From: Thermaerobacter marianensis DSM 12885
Lineage (GTDB): Bacteria; Bacillota; Sulfobacillia; Thermaerobacterales; Thermaerobacteraceae
Reading direction: 5' to 3'
Length of the DNA: 64,000 nt
NCBI RefSeq assembly: GCF_000184705.1
Contig: NC_014831.1
Location: 496,001 to 560,000, forward strand
The number at the start of each line of letters is the position of its first letter. Within the stretch, counting starts at the first letter, position 1. The notes beneath the pieces are model-generated. The model saw only the letters and a program-made list of their open reading frames with translations, was not told the DNA's origin and searched no databases. Both the position numbers and the translations under genes were made by a program. This document shows, piece after piece, positions 52,869 to 61,478 of the stretch.

Positions 52869-52884
52869 ATCCTGCAAGCAGGAT
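52869..52884 (+). promoter_or_regulatory. Perfect palindrome upstream of modA
   Basis: ATCCTGC-AA-GCAGGAT, 7-base arms with a 2-base spacer, 168 bases before the modA start. It is a candidate operator for the HTH/binding-protein regulator encoded in the same operon. TTGACT near 52917 could be a -35, but no partner -10 is clear. Confidence 0.45.
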
Positions 52885-53051
52885 TTGCCCCCGGCGCGGG
52901 GAAATGGACCTGCCAGTTGACTGCGCCCCGGCAGCACCCGGGTGGCGCCGCGGCCGAGCGGCCCTGCCCGGCCCCCGGACCAGGGGGCGGGGCGGCGGGA
53001 AGGGGGCGGGCGGTGGCGGGCGGTGCCCCCGGGCGGGAGAGGTGGTCCAGG

Positions 53052-54212
53052 GTGCAGCGAGAGTCCCCCAGGGTGATGCGAGGTGGCACGCCGGATGGGG
53101 TCCGGGCTGTTGCCCGGGCCATGGTCCCTACGGTCCCCCGGGGTGTCGTGGGCGCCGCCCTCCGGGGCACCAGCCGCGGCGCTGCCCTCCGGGCCACCTG
53201 CCGCGTTGCCGCCCGGGCCCTGGCCGCCGGGCTGGCGGCCTTGGTGCTCCTCAGCGGGTGCGGCGGCGGGCCCGTTCGTCCGGAGGAACCGGCCGGCGGC
53301 GCCGGAGGCGCCGGCGCCGGGGGCGCAGGTGCCGGCCCCCGGGCCGAGCCGGCCCTTGCCGAGGCCGGGGCGGGCCGCGGCCGGGGGGAGACGGTGATCC
53401 TGGTGGCGGCGGCCGCGTCCCTGCAGGATGCCCTGCAGGATGCGGCGGAAGCCTTCCGCCGCGTGCATCCCGCCATTCGCGTCCAGTTCACCTTCGGCTC
53501 GTCCGGGGCCCTGGCGGCGCAGGTGGAGGCGGGCGCGCCCGTCGATCTCTTCGTGGCGGCGGGGCGGGATCCGGTCGACCGCCTGGTCCGGCGCGGGCTG
53601 GCGGACCCGGGAGCGGTTCGGGTGGTGGCGGGCAACCGGCTGGTGCTGGTGGTGCCGGCGGGCCGGCCCATGCCAGGCCGGTCCGTGACGGGCCGGGTCG
53701 GCGCCGGCCGACCCACGGGCGGGGGAACGGGGTCGGGGGCGGGGACCGGCCCGGGGGCCGGATCCGGACAGGGGGCCGGGTCCGGTGCGGGCATGGCCCC
53801 AGAAGCCGGCCTGTGGATGAACCTGGCGGGGGACGGGATCCGGCGCATCGCCCTGGGCGACCCGGCCCACGTACCGGCCGGGCGCTACGGGCGGCAGGTG
53901 CTCGAGCACCTGGGCCTGTGGGCGCGGGTGCAGCCCAAGCTGGTGCTGGATCAGGACGTCCGCCAGGTGCTTCAACATGTGGCGGCGGGGGCGGCGGACG
54001 CGGGGATCGTCTACGCCACCGACGCGGCAACGGCGAAGGGTGTGGCGGTGGTGGCCGAAGCGCCGCCGGGGAGCCACGAGCCCATCGTCTACCCGCTGGT
54101 GGTGCCGCGCACCGCGGTGCATCCCGAGGCGGCCCGGGCGCTGGCGGACTGGCTCGCGGGAGCGGAAGGGCAGGCCATCTTCGCGCGCTACGGCTTCCTG
54201 CCACCCCCGTGA
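53052..54212 (+). CDS. modA: Molybdate-type ABC substrate-binding lipoprotein
   Basis: ModA-like periplasmic binding protein, lipid-anchored. GTG at 53052 has GAGAGGTGG six bases upstream and gives a long Arg-rich signal ending in lipobox LLSGC. The mature protein shows the ModA order: VAAAASLQDALQDAAEAF, FTFGSSGALAAQVEAGAPVDLFVAAG, NRLVLVVPAG, IALGDPAHVPAGRYG, GAADAGIVYATDA and the last strand region ARYGFLPP. A Gly-rich insert (nt about 53680-53800) is added between lobes. Tungstate instead of molybdate is equally possible. The permease gene follows after 128 bases. Confidence 0.9.
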   Translation: MQRESPRVMRGGTPDGVRAVARAMVPTVPRGVVGAALRGTSRGAALRATCRVAARALAAGLAALVLLSGCGGGPVRPEEPAGGAGGAGAGGAGAGPRAEPALAEAGAGRGRGETVILVAAAASLQDALQDAAEAFRRVHPAIRVQFTFGSSGALAAQVEAGAPVDLFVAAGRDPVDRLVRRGLADPGAVRVVAGNRLVLVVPAGRPMPGRSVTGRVGAGRPTGGGTGSGAGTGPGAGSGQGAGSGAGMAPEAGLWMNLAGDGIRRIALGDPAHVPAGRYGRQVLEHLGLWARVQPKLVLDQDVRQVLQHVAAGAADAGIVYATDAATAKGVAVVAEAPPGSHEPIVYPLVVPRTAVHPEAARALADWLAGAEGQAIFARYGFLPPP

Positions 54213-54340
54213 GGGGTCCCGGGCAGGTCACGGCGGCGGCGCCGGCGGCGGGGACCCCTCGACTTGAGCCCTGACATCGGATCCCCTGACTCGAGCCCCG
54301 ACAACCGGGTCCTGCCCGACCGGCAGGACCGGTCCGGGAG

Positions 54341-55042
54341 GTGGCGGTGGTGGGCGACGGCTGGACCGACGCCTTGCGAGTATCCCTGGGCGTGGTGACG
54401 GCGGCCACGGTCCTGGTGGTGGCCGCGGGCCTGCCCCTGGCGGTCGCGCTGGCCCGGCCGGGCTGGCGGGGCCGGGGGCTGGTGGAGGTGCTGGTCACGC
54501 TGCCCCTGGCGCTGCCGCCCGCGGTGCTGGGGTTCTACCTGCTGGAACTGCTGGGATGGGACGGCCCGCTGGGCTGGCTGGCCCGGCGCCTGTGGGGGCA
54601 GACCCTGATCTTCACGCCGGCGGCGGCCGTGCTGGCGGCGGCGGTGGTGGGGTTGCCGCTCTTCGTCCAGCCCGCCCGGGCGGCCCTGGAGGCCGTCTCG
54701 GCCGAGGTCCGGGAAGCGGCGGCCATCGACGGTGCCGTGGGGTGGCGGCTGGTGCGGCACGTCATCCTGCCGGCCGCCTGGCCGGGAGTCGCCACCGGGA
54801 TCCTGCTGGCCTTCGCCCGGTCCCTGGGGGAGTTCGGCGCCACGCTGATGGTGGCGGGCAACATCCCCGGACGAACCCAGACCCTGCCCCTGGCCATCTA
54901 CAGTGCGGTCCAGGCCGGCCGCGAGGACGTGGCCGGGCGCCTCGCCCTGCTGCTGACGGGCGTGGCCGCCCTGTCCCTGTGGGCGGGCAGCGGCTGGCGC
55001 CGGTGGGGGACGGGCAGCGGCCAGGGAGGGTGGGTCCGGTGA
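54341..55042 (+). CDS. modB: Molybdate-type ABC permease
   Basis: Membrane subunit of the importer, about 233 residues and five to six helices. GTG at 54341 or 54347 follows GGGAGG. The coupling EAA motif (EAAAIDGAVGWRLVRHVILPAAWPG) and the family segments LVTLPLALPPAVLGFYLL and ARSLGEFGATLMVAGNIPGRTQTLPLAIY are typical of ModB. Its end overlaps the next gene as GTGA. No modC ATPase gene is present in the operon, so the ATPase must be shared or encoded elsewhere. Confidence 0.93.
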   Translation: MAVVGDGWTDALRVSLGVVTAATVLVVAAGLPLAVALARPGWRGRGLVEVLVTLPLALPPAVLGFYLLELLGWDGPLGWLARRLWGQTLIFTPAAAVLAAAVVGLPLFVQPARAALEAVSAEVREAAAIDGAVGWRLVRHVILPAAWPGVATGILLAFARSLGEFGATLMVAGNIPGRTQTLPLAIYSAVQAGREDVAGRLALLLTGVAALSLWAGSGWRRWGTGSGQGGWVR

Positions 55043-56433
55043 GTTCCCCAGGTCCGATGGAACCTCGCGGCGAACCGGCGCGGCGCCCTCGCGGGGCGGC
55101 AGGCGATCCTTCCGGTTCCGTGGTCAACGGCCTCCGGGCCGCCCGCCTGCGCCTCGGCCTGAGCCAGCAGGAGCTGGCCGCCCGGGCGGGGGTCACCCGC
55201 CAGGCCGTCAGTGCCATCGAAGGGGGCCAGGCGGCGCCCTCGCTGGGCGTGGCCCTGCGGCTGGCCCGGGCCCTCGGCTGCCGGGTGGAAGACCTCTTCT
55301 GGCTGGACGATCCCGAGCCCGAGGTGGAGGTGGAGCTGGTCGGGACCGGTGCGGAGGACCCCGAACCGCAAGGGGCACCGGCGTCCCGCCCCGCCGGACC
55401 GGGCGGTTCCGCCTGGTCCGGCGGTCCCGGTCATGCCGGCCTGGACGCCTCCGGGGGGCGCTGCCTGGTGGCCCGGATCGGGGGCCGGTGGGTCGCCCAC
55501 CGGCTGCGGGGGGACGCCGCCTTTTCCTCCGACCTCATCCCCGCCGGCGCCCGGCTGGTGGGGCCCGCTTCGGACGAACCGGCCGGGCCGGCCCAGCCCG
55601 GCCGAGCGCCCGGGGAGCCGCCGGCGGCCCCGCCCCCGGCGTTGACCCGGTGGCGGGCCCGGCTGCTCGAATCCCCCGAAGACCTGGCCCGCGGCGTGCT
55701 GATCGCGGGCTGTGCCCCGGAGCTCTCCCTGTGGGCCCGGGCCCTGGCCACGGGCCACCGGGGTGTCCACCTCCACCGCATCGAAGCCAACAGCCACCGG
55801 GCCGTGCAACTTCTCCGGGCGGGCACCGTCCACGCCGCCGGGGTCCACCTGCCGGGCCCGGCGGGGGAGCCCGACAACCTGCCCTTCCTCCAGGACCTTC
55901 TGGGCGACCTGGACGTGGTGGTGGTCCGCCTGGGGGTGTGGGAGGAGGGGTTGGTGGTGGCCCCGGGCAATCCCCTGGGCATCCGGGACGTGGCCGACCT
56001 GGCCCGCCCCGGCGTGGTGGTGGTCAACCGCGAGCCCGGGGCGGGATCGCGCCTGCTGCTGGAGCGGTGCCTGGCCGAGGCCGGGGTGCCCGCCGGCGCG
56101 GTGGCGGGGTTCGACCGCCACGCCCGCAGCCACCTGGAGGTGGCCCGGGCCGTGGCCCGCGGCACGGCCCATGCCGGGGTCAGCACCGCGCCGGTGGCCG
56201 CCGCCTTCGGACTCGGGTTCGTCCCCCTGCGGGCGGTGGCCTACGACCTGGTGTTCCCCCGGACCGTGCTGGACGAGCCGGCCGTCCAGGCGCTGCTGGG
56301 CACCCTGGGCGATGCCTGGGTGCGGCGGCAGCTGGCCGCTCTGGGCGGGTTCGACACGGCGGCGACGGGTACGGTGACCGCCCGCCTGTCCCGCGCTCAT
56401 GGACCGCGGGTTCCCGCCATAGGTTCCCTGTGA
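55039..56433 (+). CDS. HTH regulator fused to a binding-protein-like domain
   Basis: 464 residues; GTG at 55039 overlaps the modB stop. Residues about 20-80 are a Cro/CI-type helix-turn-helix (LRLGLSQQELAARAGVTRQAVSAIEGGQAAPSL). After an Ala/Gly/Pro-rich stretch holding one dispersed 13-mer (55572), residues about 215-450 resemble the PBP-like domain found with molybdate and tungstate genes (LIAGCAPELSLWARAL, NSHRAVQLLRAGTVHAAGVHLPG, RPGVVVVNREPGAGSRLLLERCL, GTAHAGVSTAPVAAAFGLGFVPL). Such proteins are thought to sense oxyanion or molybdenum cofactor and regulate mod genes in place of ModE. Translational coupling to modB supports that here. Confidence 0.88.
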   Translation: MSSPGPMEPRGEPARRPRGAAGDPSGSVVNGLRAARLRLGLSQQELAARAGVTRQAVSAIEGGQAAPSLGVALRLARALGCRVEDLFWLDDPEPEVEVELVGTGAEDPEPQGAPASRPAGPGGSAWSGGPGHAGLDASGGRCLVARIGGRWVAHRLRGDAAFSSDLIPAGARLVGPASDEPAGPAQPGRAPGEPPAAPPPALTRWRARLLESPEDLARGVLIAGCAPELSLWARALATGHRGVHLHRIEANSHRAVQLLRAGTVHAAGVHLPGPAGEPDNLPFLQDLLGDLDVVVVRLGVWEEGLVVAPGNPLGIRDVADLARPGVVVVNREPGAGSRLLLERCLAEAGVPAGAVAGFDRHARSHLEVARAVARGTAHAGVSTAPVAAAFGLGFVPLRAVAYDLVFPRTVLDEPAVQALLGTLGDAWVRRQLAALGGFDTAATGTVTARLSRAHGPRVPAIGSL

Positions 56434-56576
56434 GCGGGCGCGACGGGTGGACCGCCGGGGTCGACCCGGCCCGGGCGGGGGACGGGGCCGGCCCCGGGAC
56501 CCGCAAGGGCGCCCCGGGCCGCGCGTGCGGGGGCGGCCGGCCCGCCGGGCGCGGGCCCGCTCGGGGGGCGTGGTCC

Positions 56577-57713
56577 ATGGCCGGGACCGGTTCGGCGAGG
56601 TACCGGTGGCGGCGGGCAGGGGCGTGGCTGCTGCTCGTCGCGGCGGCGGTGGCCCTGGGCCGCGCGGGCTGGTCGCCCGCCCGGCTGCTGCCCTGGACGG
56701 GCCGGGCGGACGGGCTCCCCGCGCGGGTGGCGCCGGGGGTATGGGTCGGACCCGTACCCGCCGGCGGGTGGCCGCGGGACCGGGTGCAGGTGTGGCTGGA
56801 GGCGCTGGCCCGGCAGACCGGCATGCCGCCCGAGGACGCCCGCTTCGACCCGGCCAACCGGGCGGTGATCCCCGGCGTGGCCGGCCTGGAGCTCGACGTC
56901 CCCGCCAGCCTGGAGGCCATCCTGCGGGCGCCCCGGGACAGCCGGGTCGCCCTGCGGTTCCGCGCCGTCCCGCCGCGCCAGGACCTGGACGACTTCCCCG
57001 GCCATCCCGTCTATCACGGCAACCGGCGCAAGCAGGCCGTGACCTTCCTGGTCAACGTGGCCTGGGGCGAGGAGTTCCTGCCCGCCATGTTCGCCGCCCT
57101 GGAGAAGGGCGGCGCCCGGGTCACCTTCTTCCCGACCGGCCGGTGGGCCCAGGGCCACCCGGACCTGGTGGCGGAGATGGCCCGGCGCGGCCACGAGCTC
57201 GGCAGCCACGGCTTCTCCGACACCCTGGACCTGGAGCGCCAGCCGGCCGCCGGTGTGCTGGCCGACCTGCGGCGCGGAGTGGAGGCGGTGGCCCGGGCCG
57301 CCGGCCTGGACCCCGCGGCCGTCCGCTTCTACAGCACCCACCGGGGCGTGCGCACGGCCGCCGTGGAACAGGCGGCGGCGGAGGCGGGGGTCCGTCTGAT
57401 CTACTGGAGCCTGGATACCGTGGACTGGACGAAACCGGCCCCCGCCGCCATGGCCCGGCGCATCGTCACCGGGGCCCGGCCGGGGGACCTGATCCTCATG
57501 CACCCCACGGCGGTGACGGTGGAAGCCCTGCCCGCCATGATCCGGGGGCTCCGGCAGCGGGGGCTGGCCATCGTCCCCCTGGGCCAGCTGCTCTCGCCCC
57601 TGCCCGGCGACGACGGGCAACCCGCCTTCCGCCCCCTGGGGCCGGCCGGCCCCGTCCTGGCCGCCACCCGCGGCGCGCTGGGAGCTGTGCTCGCGCCGGC
57701 CGGCCACCCCTGA
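56577..57713 (+). CDS. Polysaccharide deacetylase-like protein, altered active site
   Basis: 378 residues; ATG at 56577 with only a weak purine-rich site. A membrane anchor or signal (residues 15-35) is followed by a VanW/YoaR-type wall-associated segment (GVWVGPVPAGGWPRDRVQVWLEAL) and a NodB-fold domain like YlxY. In the deacetylase motif the catalytic Asp position reads Asn (FLVNVAWGEE, where relatives have FD), and the second metal His is missing (GSHGFSD instead of SHxxxH). FFPTGRWAQGHPDLVAEMARRGHELGSHG is otherwise well kept. It is therefore probably catalytically dead or much altered, perhaps a glycan-binding protein (inference). Confidence 0.85.
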   Translation: MAGTGSARYRWRRAGAWLLLVAAAVALGRAGWSPARLLPWTGRADGLPARVAPGVWVGPVPAGGWPRDRVQVWLEALARQTGMPPEDARFDPANRAVIPGVAGLELDVPASLEAILRAPRDSRVALRFRAVPPRQDLDDFPGHPVYHGNRRKQAVTFLVNVAWGEEFLPAMFAALEKGGARVTFFPTGRWAQGHPDLVAEMARRGHELGSHGFSDTLDLERQPAAGVLADLRRGVEAVARAAGLDPAAVRFYSTHRGVRTAAVEQAAAEAGVRLIYWSLDTVDWTKPAPAAMARRIVTGARPGDLILMHPTAVTVEALPAMIRGLRQRGLAIVPLGQLLSPLPGDDGQPAFRPLGPAGPVLAATRGALGAVLAPAGHP

Positions 57714-57830
57714 GGCCGTGCCGGTGGGGCACCGCGCCGGTCGCCGCGGCGACCCGCCGCGTTCCTCCGCCCGTTTAACAAATCCGTTACAATTTCTGCT
57801 TCCACCGGCCCGCGGCGCCGCGGGGTCCAA

Positions 57831-57839
57831 TGCTATACT
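57831..57839 (+). promoter_or_regulatory. Extended -10 promoter of the GldA-like island
   Basis: TGC-TATACT, an extended -10, about 165 bases upstream of the ABC ATPase gene. TACAAT at 57788-57793 is a second possible -10. No -35 consensus is seen for either. Confidence 0.5.
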
Positions 57840-58005
57840 GTTGCGCGGCAGGCGTGCCCGTCCCCGGCGGCCGGTTGTCGCCCGGTGCCGGTGCCGGGCC
57901 CTCGGCGCCGGGGCGGCGCGCCGCACCCGCGAACCCGGCCGGGTCACCGGGCGGCGGGGCACCCGGTGACCCGGCCGAGGCGCCCGGGCCGGGAGGAGGA
58001 CGGCC

Positions 58006-59052
58006 ATGATCGAGGTTTCCCACGTCAGCAAGCGGTTCGGCGAGCACCGTGCGGTGACGGACCTGACCTTCACCGTCCAGCGGGGCGAGATCGTCGGCCT
58101 CCTGGGGCCCAACGGCGCCGGCAAGACGACCACCATGCGTCTCATCACCGGCTACATGCCCCCCAGCGCCGGGACCATCCGCGTGGCCGGGTTCGACACC
58201 TGGGAAGAGCCGCTGGAGGTCAAGCGCCGCGTGGGCTACCTGCCGGAGAACCCGCCGGTCTACCCCGACATGACCGTGGCGTCGTACCTGCTCTTCGTGG
58301 CGGCCCTGAAGGGGGTGCCGCGCCACCGGCGCCGGGCGGAGGCCCAGGAAGCGGCGGAGCGCACCGGCGTGGCCCACGTGTGGACGCGCCTGATCGGTAA
58401 CCTGTCCCGGGGGTACCGCCAGCGGGTGGGCCTGGCCCAGGCCCTGGTGGGCAAGCCCGACGTGCTGATCCTGGACGAGCCCACCGTGGGCCTCGACCCG
58501 GCGCAGATCGTCGAGATCCGCCAGCTGATCCGCTCGCTGGCCGGGGAGCACACGGTGATCCTCAGCTCCCACATCCTCCCCGAGGTGCGCCAGACGTGCC
58601 AGCGGGTGCTGATCATGAACCACGGGCGGCTGGTGGCCCAGGACACGCCCGAGGGCCTCACCCGGGCTCTGGCGGGCGGCACTACGCTGCGGCTGGCGGT
58701 GAAGGGGCCGGCCCAGGAGGTGGCCCGCCGCCTGCGCGAGCTGGACGGCGTGGAGGCGGTCCGCTTCCTGGACGGGGACGAACCGGCCGGGACCGGTGCC
58801 GCCGGGGGTGGCGACGAGTCCGTGGTGCGGCTCGAGCTCACCTCCCGCAGCAAGGACCTGCGTGAGGCCGTGTTCTTTGCCATGGCCGCCGAGCGGTGGC
58901 CGATCCTGGAGATGCGCCCGCTGGAGATGAGCCTGGAAGAGATCTTCATGCAGCTGGTGACGGAGGAACAGGCGCCCGCCGGCTCCAGCAGCCGGGCAGG
59001 GGCCGGTGCCGGTGGCGGGGACCGTCGCCGCGCCGCGGGCGCCAGGAGGTGA
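58006..59052 (+). CDS. ABC transporter ATPase (GldA/CcmA-like)
   Basis: Cytoplasmic ATPase of 348 residues for an ABC-2 type transporter. ATG at 58006 follows GGAGGAGG. Walker A GPNGAGKTTTM, Q-loop region VGYLPENPPVYPDMTV, signature LSRGYRQRVGLAQALVG, Walker B VLILDEPTVGLDP and switch His in ILSSHILPEV are all normal. The C-terminal 90 residues form the extra domain usual for this subgroup, with a copy of the dispersed 13-mer (58776) and an Ala/Gly tail. The permease, GldG-like and DUF4340 genes follow on the same strand. Confidence 0.94.
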   Translation: MIEVSHVSKRFGEHRAVTDLTFTVQRGEIVGLLGPNGAGKTTTMRLITGYMPPSAGTIRVAGFDTWEEPLEVKRRVGYLPENPPVYPDMTVASYLLFVAALKGVPRHRRRAEAQEAAERTGVAHVWTRLIGNLSRGYRQRVGLAQALVGKPDVLILDEPTVGLDPAQIVEIRQLIRSLAGEHTVILSSHILPEVRQTCQRVLIMNHGRLVAQDTPEGLTRALAGGTTLRLAVKGPAQEVARRLRELDGVEAVRFLDGDEPAGTGAAGGGDESVVRLELTSRSKDLREAVFFAMAAERWPILEMRPLEMSLEEIFMQLVTEEQAPAGSSSRAGAGAGGGDRRRAAGARR

Positions 59053-59057
59053 GGGCC

Positions 59058-59777
59058 TTGGGCTGGCACGGGCTTCTGGCCTTGTGGCGCAAGGACGTGC
59101 TGTCCTTCTGGCTGTCGCCCCTGTGGTGGGTGGTGGCCGCCGTCTTCCTCGCCCTGACGGGGTGGTACTACCTGGCCGTGGTGGCCAGCTTCCAGGCGCC
59201 GGACCTGCGCTTTCTGCTGGACCACATGGTGGTCCTGCTGCTCTTCGTGGTGCCGGCCCTGACCATGCGCCTCTGGGCGGAGGAGCAGCAGCGGGGCACC
59301 GCCGAGCTGCTGCTGACGGCCCCGGTGACCCTGAACCAGGCGGTGCTGGCCAAGTTCCTGGCCGTCCTGACCCTGCTGACGGTGCTGCTTCTGGTGACGG
59401 GGATCTACCCCGCGGTGACGGCCGCCTACGGCGCCGTGGAGTGGCCGACGCTTCTGGTCGGCTACCTGGGCGTGTGGCTGGTGGCCGCCGTCTTCGCCGC
59501 CGCGGGCCTGCTGGCTTCGACCCTCAGCGACAGCCAGGTCATCGCCGCCGTGGCGGGCTTCGGCATCCTGCTGGCCCTGTACATGCTGGACTGGGCGGCC
59601 GGGTCCGTCGGCGGCACCGCCGGCGACGTGCTGCGGGCGGCCTCGGTGTGGGAGAATCTGAGCGACTTCATCAACGGCGTGCTGGACACCCGGCGCCTGG
59701 TGTACTTCGCGTCGCTGATCTTCGGGTTCCTGTTCCTCGCCGTGCGCAACGTGGAGCGCCGCACCTGGGCCGCTTGA
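59058..59777 (+). CDS. ABC-2 type permease (GldF-like)
   Basis: 239 residues and six helices. TTG at 59058 is chosen because AGGAGGTGA lies five bases upstream; the GTG at 59049 lies inside that site. WRKDVLSFWLSPLWWVVAAVFLAL at the N-terminus and RLWAEEQQRGTAELLLTAPVT match the GldF/NosY-type permease pattern. The C-terminal LDTRRLVYFASLIFGFLFLAVR is the usual last helix. It begins six bases after the ATPase gene ends. The exported substrate is unknown. Confidence 0.92.
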   Translation: MGWHGLLALWRKDVLSFWLSPLWWVVAAVFLALTGWYYLAVVASFQAPDLRFLLDHMVVLLLFVVPALTMRLWAEEQQRGTAELLLTAPVTLNQAVLAKFLAVLTLLTVLLLVTGIYPAVTAAYGAVEWPTLLVGYLGVWLVAAVFAAAGLLASTLSDSQVIAAVAGFGILLALYMLDWAAGSVGGTAGDVLRAASVWENLSDFINGVLDTRRLVYFASLIFGFLFLAVRNVERRTWAA

Positions 59778-59966
59778 GGGCGGGCCGGCGCACCCGGGCC
59801 GCCGGAGCGCGGGTGCGCCGGCCCGGCAAGGCAGTTTCGGAACCAAGGGAGTTCTCGACGGACATGGGGCGCCGGGGCCGGTGCGGAGTTTGCCGTTTGC
59901 GGCATGCCGGCCGGCCGCTGGCGCGAGCACAGAACGCGGGACCACCGGCATCGAGGAGGACCGCCC

Positions 59967-61478
59967 ATGGCCGATCGGGCCGATGCCCATCGCCGCCGCG
60001 TGTTGTGGCGGGGGACGAACACGGCCGTGCTGACGGTGGCCGTGCTGGCCCTGCTGGTGCTGGCCAACGTGTTCGCCGGCCGCTACTCGTGGCGGTACGA
60101 CGCCACCCAGCAGAAGATCTACTCCCTGTCGCCCTCCACCTACGAGGTGCTGGCGGGGCTCAAGCAGGACGCCACCCTCTACGGGTTCCTCCAGTCCGGG
60201 TCGACGGAGGGCGAGACGCTGCGCAAGATCATGGAGCAGTATGACCGCGCCTCGGACCGGATACGCCTGCAGGTGATCGACCCCGAGCGGGAGCCGTCCG
60301 TGGCGCGGCGCTACGAGGTCGACACCTACAACACCGTCGTGGTCGAGGTGGGCGACGACTACCGCAAGATCGACCCCCTGAGCCTGTTCGGCTACGGCGC
60401 GGGCGGCGGCATCGAGATCCGCGCCGAGCAGGCCATCACCCGGGCCCTGCTGGAGCTGACGGGCCGGGGCGGCAAGAAGGTCTACTTCCTGACCGGCCAC
60501 GGCGAGGGCAACCCCGACACCCAGCTGACCACCCTGGGCCGGCTGCTGGAGGGTGAGGCGCTGGCCGTCGAGACCCTCAACCTGGCCCAGGCGGGCCGGG
60601 TGCCCGGCGACGCCGCGGTGGTGGCCATCGCCGGGCCCACCCGCGACCTGTTGCCCGAAGAGCGCCAGCGCTTGGAGGAGTACGTCCGGCAGGGCGGCCG
60701 GCTGCTGGTCCTCTACGGCCCCGTGCCGGGCGGGCAGCGGCTGCAGCAGCTGGAGCAGCTCCTGGCATCGGTGGGGGTCGAGGCGGCCGCCGACGTGGTG
60801 GTCGACCCGCAGCGCGCCTTCCTGGGCCAGGACCCGCTCTCGCCCGTCCCGGAGCTGGGCACCCATGCCATCGTCGAGCCGCTGCAGCGGGGCGATCTGG
60901 TCCTGGTGCTGCCCGGCGCCCGCAGTGTACAGCCCCGGCAGGGCGCGCAGCTCACCACCACCGAGCTGCTCCACACCAGCGATGCGGCGTGGGGTGAGAC
61001 GAACCTCCAGTCCCGGGCGGTGCAGCGGGACGACCGGGACCGGCCCGGTCCCCTGACCCTGGCCCTGGCGGTCGAAGGCCAGCCCGGCGCGGCGGGCCAG
61101 GACCAGGCCAAGGCCGACGACCGGGGCCAGGGCAAGAGCCAGGGCGAGGGTGCGAACCAGGACCAGGCGGGAGGCGCGCCGGAGGAATCGGCTGCCGCCG
61201 GCCCGCGCCCCGTCGCCGTGGTCGTGGGCAGCGCGGCCTTCGTGGCCAACGATTACCTGGACCGGGTCCCCGGCAACCGCGACTTCGTCGTCAACGCGGT
61301 GAACTGGCTGGTGGGGTCGGAACAAAGGCTGACCATCCGGCCCAAGGAACTGGCGGCGACGCCCATCGTGCTGACGCCGCGGGCCGTGGTGGGGATCTTC
61401 TACGGGCTGGTGCTGGGATTCCCCGCCCTGGTGGCCCTGACGGGCCTCGCCATCTGGTGGAGGAGGCGGCATGCATGA
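59967..61478 (+). CDS. GldG-like ABC auxiliary membrane protein
   Basis: 503 residues. ATG at 59967 follows GAGGAGGA. One N-terminal helix (AVLTVAVLALLVLANVFAG) and one C-terminal helix (VVGIFYGLVLGFPALVALTGLAIWW) flank an extracytoplasmic domain of the GldG/ABC_transp_aux type (WRYDATQQKIYSLSPSTYEVLAGL, KVYFLTGHGEGN, QLTTLGRLLEGE, EEYVRQGGRLLVLYGP, NRDFVVNAVNWLVG). A hydrophilic Gln/Asp/Gly-rich insert lies near nt 61080-61190. The family accompanies GldA/GldF in gliding Bacteroidetes and, without gliding, in many other bacteria. The stop overlaps the next start (ATGA). Confidence 0.9.
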   Translation: MADRADAHRRRVLWRGTNTAVLTVAVLALLVLANVFAGRYSWRYDATQQKIYSLSPSTYEVLAGLKQDATLYGFLQSGSTEGETLRKIMEQYDRASDRIRLQVIDPEREPSVARRYEVDTYNTVVVEVGDDYRKIDPLSLFGYGAGGGIEIRAEQAITRALLELTGRGGKKVYFLTGHGEGNPDTQLTTLGRLLEGEALAVETLNLAQAGRVPGDAAVVAIAGPTRDLLPEERQRLEEYVRQGGRLLVLYGPVPGGQRLQQLEQLLASVGVEAAADVVVDPQRAFLGQDPLSPVPELGTHAIVEPLQRGDLVLVLPGARSVQPRQGAQLTTTELLHTSDAAWGETNLQSRAVQRDDRDRPGPLTLALAVEGQPGAAGQDQAKADDRGQGKSQGEGANQDQAGGAPEESAAAGPRPVAVVVGSAAFVANDYLDRVPGNRDFVVNAVNWLVGSEQRLTIRPKELAATPIVLTPRAVVGIFYGLVLGFPALVALTGLAIWWRRRHA

